From Edaphobacter sp. (lineage in GTDB: Bacteria > Acidobacteriota > Terriglobia > Terriglobales > Acidobacteriaceae), in NCBI GenBank assembly GCA_025462755.1, contig JAOAPF010000369.1, forward strand, positions 1-44,983: 44,983 bases of DNA, in the 5' to 3' direction. Below the pieces are notes generated by a model. That model was given only the letters and a program-made list of their open reading frames with translations. It ran no database searches and was not told the DNA's origin. The position numbers and the translations under genes were made by a program. This document shows, piece by piece, positions 42,189 to 44,983 of this stretch. Each line of letters opens with the position of its first letter. Position 1 is the first letter of the stretch.

Positions 42189-43169
42189 ATGGGCCGTAGC
42201 GATCCCACTATGTCTTCTACCGCTCCCGATCAAACCGAAACGTCCGAGTCGAACCAGCCGGAGCTGTCGCCAACGCCCATCGAGGAGGTTGCTCCCACTC
42301 TCCCCGAGGACGGTCCATGGGCTGAGATCGTTGCGCTGGGGCGCTATATGGCGCGGACCGAGGTTCACACCTACGCGTTCAGCGTTGCGGCCAACGTGAT
42401 CCTCTCGCTCTTTCCGTTCATCGTGCTTCTGCTCACGCTCAGCCGGAACGTCTTCCACTCGCGCTCGATGGAGCAAGTCGTGGGCGACATGATGAAGAAC
42501 CTTCTGCCGGTGGGGCAGGAGTTCGTGATGCGCAACATGCAGCTTCTTACCCATCCGCACAAAGGGACCCAGTTCTTTTCCGTTGTCATGCTGCTGATTA
42601 CCTCGACGGGTGTGTTTCTACCGCTGGAGGTGGCCCTGAACCGCGTATGGGGCGTCCGGCAGAACCGCAGCTATTTGCACAACCAGGCGGTTTCGCTGGG
42701 CCTGGCATTTGCTGTTGGCGTTCTCGCCATGGCTTCGGTGGCGTCGACGGCTAGCCAGCGGACCATCCTTTCGTGGGTGTTCTTAGGGCACACCGACAAC
42801 GTCGTATTTCACTTCATCTCTTATGGTTTTTTGCGGCTGTGCGCGGGTCTTGCGAGCATCCTTCTCTTCTTCCTGATCTACTGGGCGCTGCCTTACCGAA
42901 AGGTTCCCGCACGAGCCGTTCTCCCGACGGCAATTGTGATTGGATTGTTGTGGCAGCTGGCCAAGGTGCTCTACATCAAGGCGTTGCCGTGGCTGGACTT
43001 TCAGTCGGTGTACGGCCCGTTTTATATTTCGGTAGGGTTGATGATGTGGGCGTTTCTTTCCGGCCTGCTTTTGCTTGCCGGCGCCCACTTTTCGGCCACA
43101 CGCTATACGTTGGAGCTGGCGAGTCAGGCAGAGGCGGAGGAGGCGGCAGGTAATGGGAAGTCTCAATAG
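42189..43169 (+). CDS. YihY/BrkB-family inner membrane protein
   Basis: A 326-residue polytopic membrane protein of the YihY/BrkB family (formerly labelled ribonuclease BN). A hydrophilic N-terminus (about 50 residues) precedes the family signature TYAFSVAANVILSLFPFIVL, then VGQEFVMRN, FFSVVMLLITSTGVFLPLEV and W-G-V-R-Q motif. Further spans follow, ending with SVYGPFYISVGLMMWAFLSG. The function is not established; the family has been linked to transport or complement resistance. ATG 42189 or 42210 could be the start. The gene overlaps the following one by 17 bases. Confidence 0.85.
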   Translation: MGRSDPTMSSTAPDQTETSESNQPELSPTPIEEVAPTLPEDGPWAEIVALGRYMARTEVHTYAFSVAANVILSLFPFIVLLLTLSRNVFHSRSMEQVVGDMMKNLLPVGQEFVMRNMQLLTHPHKGTQFFSVVMLLITSTGVFLPLEVALNRVWGVRQNRSYLHNQAVSLGLAFAVGVLAMASVASTASQRTILSWVFLGHTDNVVFHFISYGFLRLCAGLASILLFFLIYWALPYRKVPARAVLPTAIVIGLLWQLAKVLYIKALPWLDFQSVYGPFYISVGLMMWAFLSGLLLLAGAHFSATRYTLELASQAEAEEAAGNGKSQ

Positions 43170-44983
43170 TCAGCTCTCGCCCCCGGCTGCGCCGCAGGCC
43201 CACTCCCGGCTCTGGGGGCGGCTGCCGACGGGGCTTCCCGGTGCTGCATTCTGGCTTGGAGTCTGGTTCTGTCTCCTCTTCCTGGCACGGCGAATTCCCG
43301 GCGGCTTTGGGACCTTCTTCGGGGTCCTGCAGCTCTTTGTCGGAATTGCTTTGGCGGCCGTCGCCTTCCCCCTGATCTGGCGGCTGGTGCGGAAGCACAT
43401 GCTGTGGAGCCTGCGCAACAAACTGGCATTGACATATTTGTTGATGGCTCTCGCGCCCGTGATTCTGCTGTTGACCCTGGCGGGAATCTTCGCGTATGTG
43501 GCCGCCGGACAGTTTGCCATTCATCTTGCAGACTCCCGGCTCTCCGCAGAACTGAACCAGATGAGCTCGGAGAACGAACACCGTGCCGATATGATCTCCC
43601 CGAGACTGGAGCGGCAGACAACGCAGTCTATCGCGTCGATGGAAGCCGAGATGGCCGCCATTCGGGAGACAGACCGGTCCATGGGTATCGACATACCGCG
43701 GAGGAACCTCCACCGCGAAGCCCGGGCCTTCCTGAATGGAGCACCCTTTGCCTTGAACCCCGCGTCGGTCGCCTCCGGGGCCCGTGGAAAGACCCCCTTT
43801 GGACTGCCGCCCTGGGCGACCGAGTTGCCGGGAGCAAGGTTCTCCGGAATGATCCTGGACGGAAAAGATCCATACTTGGTCGTAATGAAACAGCAACACT
43901 GGAAGGATGGGCGCATCTTCACCCTCATGACCAGCCTGCCCGTGGATAGTGCGCTTCTGAATGTGATCGCCGATGGGCTGGGCTATGCCAGTCTGCTGCC
44001 CGAGCGGGTTACGGGAAATTCACAGAGCCAGGGCACGCAGAGGAGGCAGACCACCTCGCCTGCTTCAGGCACGGATTCTGGAGCTGCAGGGACGAATGCC
44101 GCGGTGGCGAGTGGCTCCGACGTGATATCCGGAAGGTCGCGGATCGTAGGCGGCACGGAGACCTCACCCGTCAATCTCGCCGATCTCACCGTGCGCTTTC
44201 CCGCCACCGAGCCCATCACAGATTGGGATACCGGCGAGCGGGACAGCGTCTTCTTTACTGTCCAGTCGCGGCCCTCGCGGCTTTATAACCAGTTGTTCGG
44301 CTCCTCGCTCAGCGGAGTCGTCACCGATGTGCTGCGCGTGTCGCTCATTATCCTGTGCATTGCCTTTGCGCTGATCGAGCTGCTGGCGCTGTGGATGGCG
44401 CTGCGTCTAAGCCGCACCATCACGGCATCGGTGGCCGACCTCTATAACGCAACCCAGCACATCGACCGCGGCGATTTGAACTATCGCATCCGCGTCACCC
44501 GTAACGACCAGCTCGCCGAACTGAGCCGCTCGTTCAACACCATGACAGGATCGCTGCAGCGGCTTTTAGTCGAACAGAAAGAGAAAGAGCGGCTGCAGAA
44601 CGAGATCTCCATCGCACAAGAGGTGCAGGCCAATCTGTTTCCACTGCGTGCCCAGGGTCTGGAGAGGCTGGAACTGCACGGAATCTGCCGCCCCGCGCGT
44701 TCGGTGAGCGGCGATTATTACGACTTTCTCGTCTTCCACGAGGAGGCGCACAACGGAGTTTCAAGCCGCAAGGAGACTGGAGTCGGCATCGCTATCGGCG
44801 ATATCAGCGGGAAGGGAATTTCCGCGGCGCTATTGATGGCAACGCTGCACTCCGCTGTCCGCGCCTATCGGTTTGCCAGCGAGGAGTTAATCTTCGCGGA
44901 ATCCAACCTCGCCGGGCTGACGGCCAGCAGGGAGGAGTATGGACGCGACTGCGATGAGCTGTTTCAGTCGCCCGGACGAATTC
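43153..44983 (+). CDS. HAMP/SpoIIE-type (PP2C) phosphatase, 3' end outside window
   Basis: The frame from ATG 43153 is open to the end of the window, about 610 residues. It overlaps the BrkB gene by 17 bases in another frame. There are three hydrophobic spans near the start (about residues 32-50, 56-78, 93-120), then an extracytoplasmic sensor region and a fourth span at about 391-415. A HAMP linker follows (ALRLSRTITASVADL to FNTMTGSLQRLL). The C-terminal SpoIIE/RsbU-type phosphatase begins EISIAQEVQANLFP, with Mn-binding aspartates in SVSGDYYDF (about 517-525) and IAIGDISGKGISAALLMATL (about 545-565). These enzymes dephosphorylate anti-sigma-factor antagonists in stress regulation. The window ends within the catalytic domain. 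Confidence 0.88.
   Translation, partial: MGSLNSQLSPPAAPQAHSRLWGRLPTGLPGAAFWLGVWFCLLFLARRIPGGFGTFFGVLQLFVGIALAAVAFPLIWRLVRKHMLWSLRNKLALTYLLMALAPVILLLTLAGIFAYVAAGQFAIHLADSRLSAELNQMSSENEHRADMISPRLERQTTQSIASMEAEMAAIRETDRSMGIDIPRRNLHREARAFLNGAPFALNPASVASGARGKTPFGLPPWATELPGARFSGMILDGKDPYLVVMKQQHWKDGRIFTLMTSLPVDSALLNVIADGLGYASLLPERVTGNSQSQGTQRRQTTSPASGTDSGAAGTNAAVASGSDVISGRSRIVGGTETSPVNLADLTVRFPATEPITDWDTGERDSVFFTVQSRPSRLYNQLFGSSLSGVVTDVLRVSLIILCIAFALIELLALWMALRLSRTITASVADLYNATQHIDRGDLNYRIRVTRNDQLAELSRSFNTMTGSLQRLLVEQKEKERLQNEISIAQEVQANLFPLRAQGLERLELHGICRPARSVSGDYYDFLVFHEEAHNGVSSRKETGVGIAIGDISGKGISAALLMATLHSAVRAYRFASEELIFAESNLAGLTASREEYGRDCDELFQSPGRI

Noticed and set aside
44978-44983. Window ends exactly on GAATTC (EcoRI site)
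   Set aside because: Could hint at a cloned fragment, but the start of the window has no such site and the gene simply runs off the end; no conclusion possible.

Overview
The window looks like the chromosome of a GC-rich, soil-type Gram-negative bacterium, most likely an acidobacterium of the Terriglobales (Terriglobus/Granulicella/Edaphobacter-like). That is an inference from the gene families and protein style, not from a marker gene. It is interrupted by one integrated prophage-like element of about 26.3 kb. Left host flank (1-14414): the C-terminal end of a BatA-like membrane protein, coupled to a very large DUF4175-like membrane protein; an exported NTF2-fold protein; a lipase-maturation-factor-like membrane protein divergent from a phytoene-dehydrogenase-like FAD oxidoreductase; a YciE/YciF-type ferritin-like protein; a HugZ-type haem-utilisation protein next to SelO; and a large secreted protein of unknown function. 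Right host flank (40677 to end): tRNA-Ser(CGA), queuosine-pathway QueG, a BrkB/YihY membrane protein and, overlapping it, a HAMP/SpoIIE-type phosphatase that runs off the window. The element (14415-40696) is bounded by a perfect 27-bp direct repeat. The right copy is the 3' end of the tRNA-Ser gene, and a tyrosine integrase lies just inside the left copy. Its layout is: (a) integrase and a leftward early cluster (excisionase-like HTH protein, unknown 247-aa protein, small membrane protein, frameshifted HNH endonuclease), 14.5-18.0 kb; (b) a rightward siphovirus-type tail operon, 18.3-34.2 kb, which starts abruptly in the C-terminal part of a head-closure gene and then carries tail terminator, tail tube, chaperone with probable -1 frameshift, HK97 gp10-like protein, tape measure, distal tail proteins, NlpC-like protein and central hub, three related small tip proteins, a collagen-like repeat fibre and a LamG-like protein, ending in a broken lysozyme and a strong terminator; (c) a cargo region, 34.3-40.6 kb, with small unknown genes, a dodecin, a BglII/BstYI-type restriction endonuclease with an MT-A70 methyltransferase and a ribbon-helix-helix protein, and an HExxH metallopeptidase. 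No terminase, portal, protease, capsid, replication or CI-type repressor gene is visible. The most interesting reading is therefore a headless prophage: an almost complete flexible-tail gene set plus a restriction-modification cargo. It is either a decaying prophage, a tailocin-like particle, or a tail-donating satellite. Five +1 frameshifts in three genes, all inside the element while the flanking host genes are intact, favour decay, although sequencing error should be excluded.
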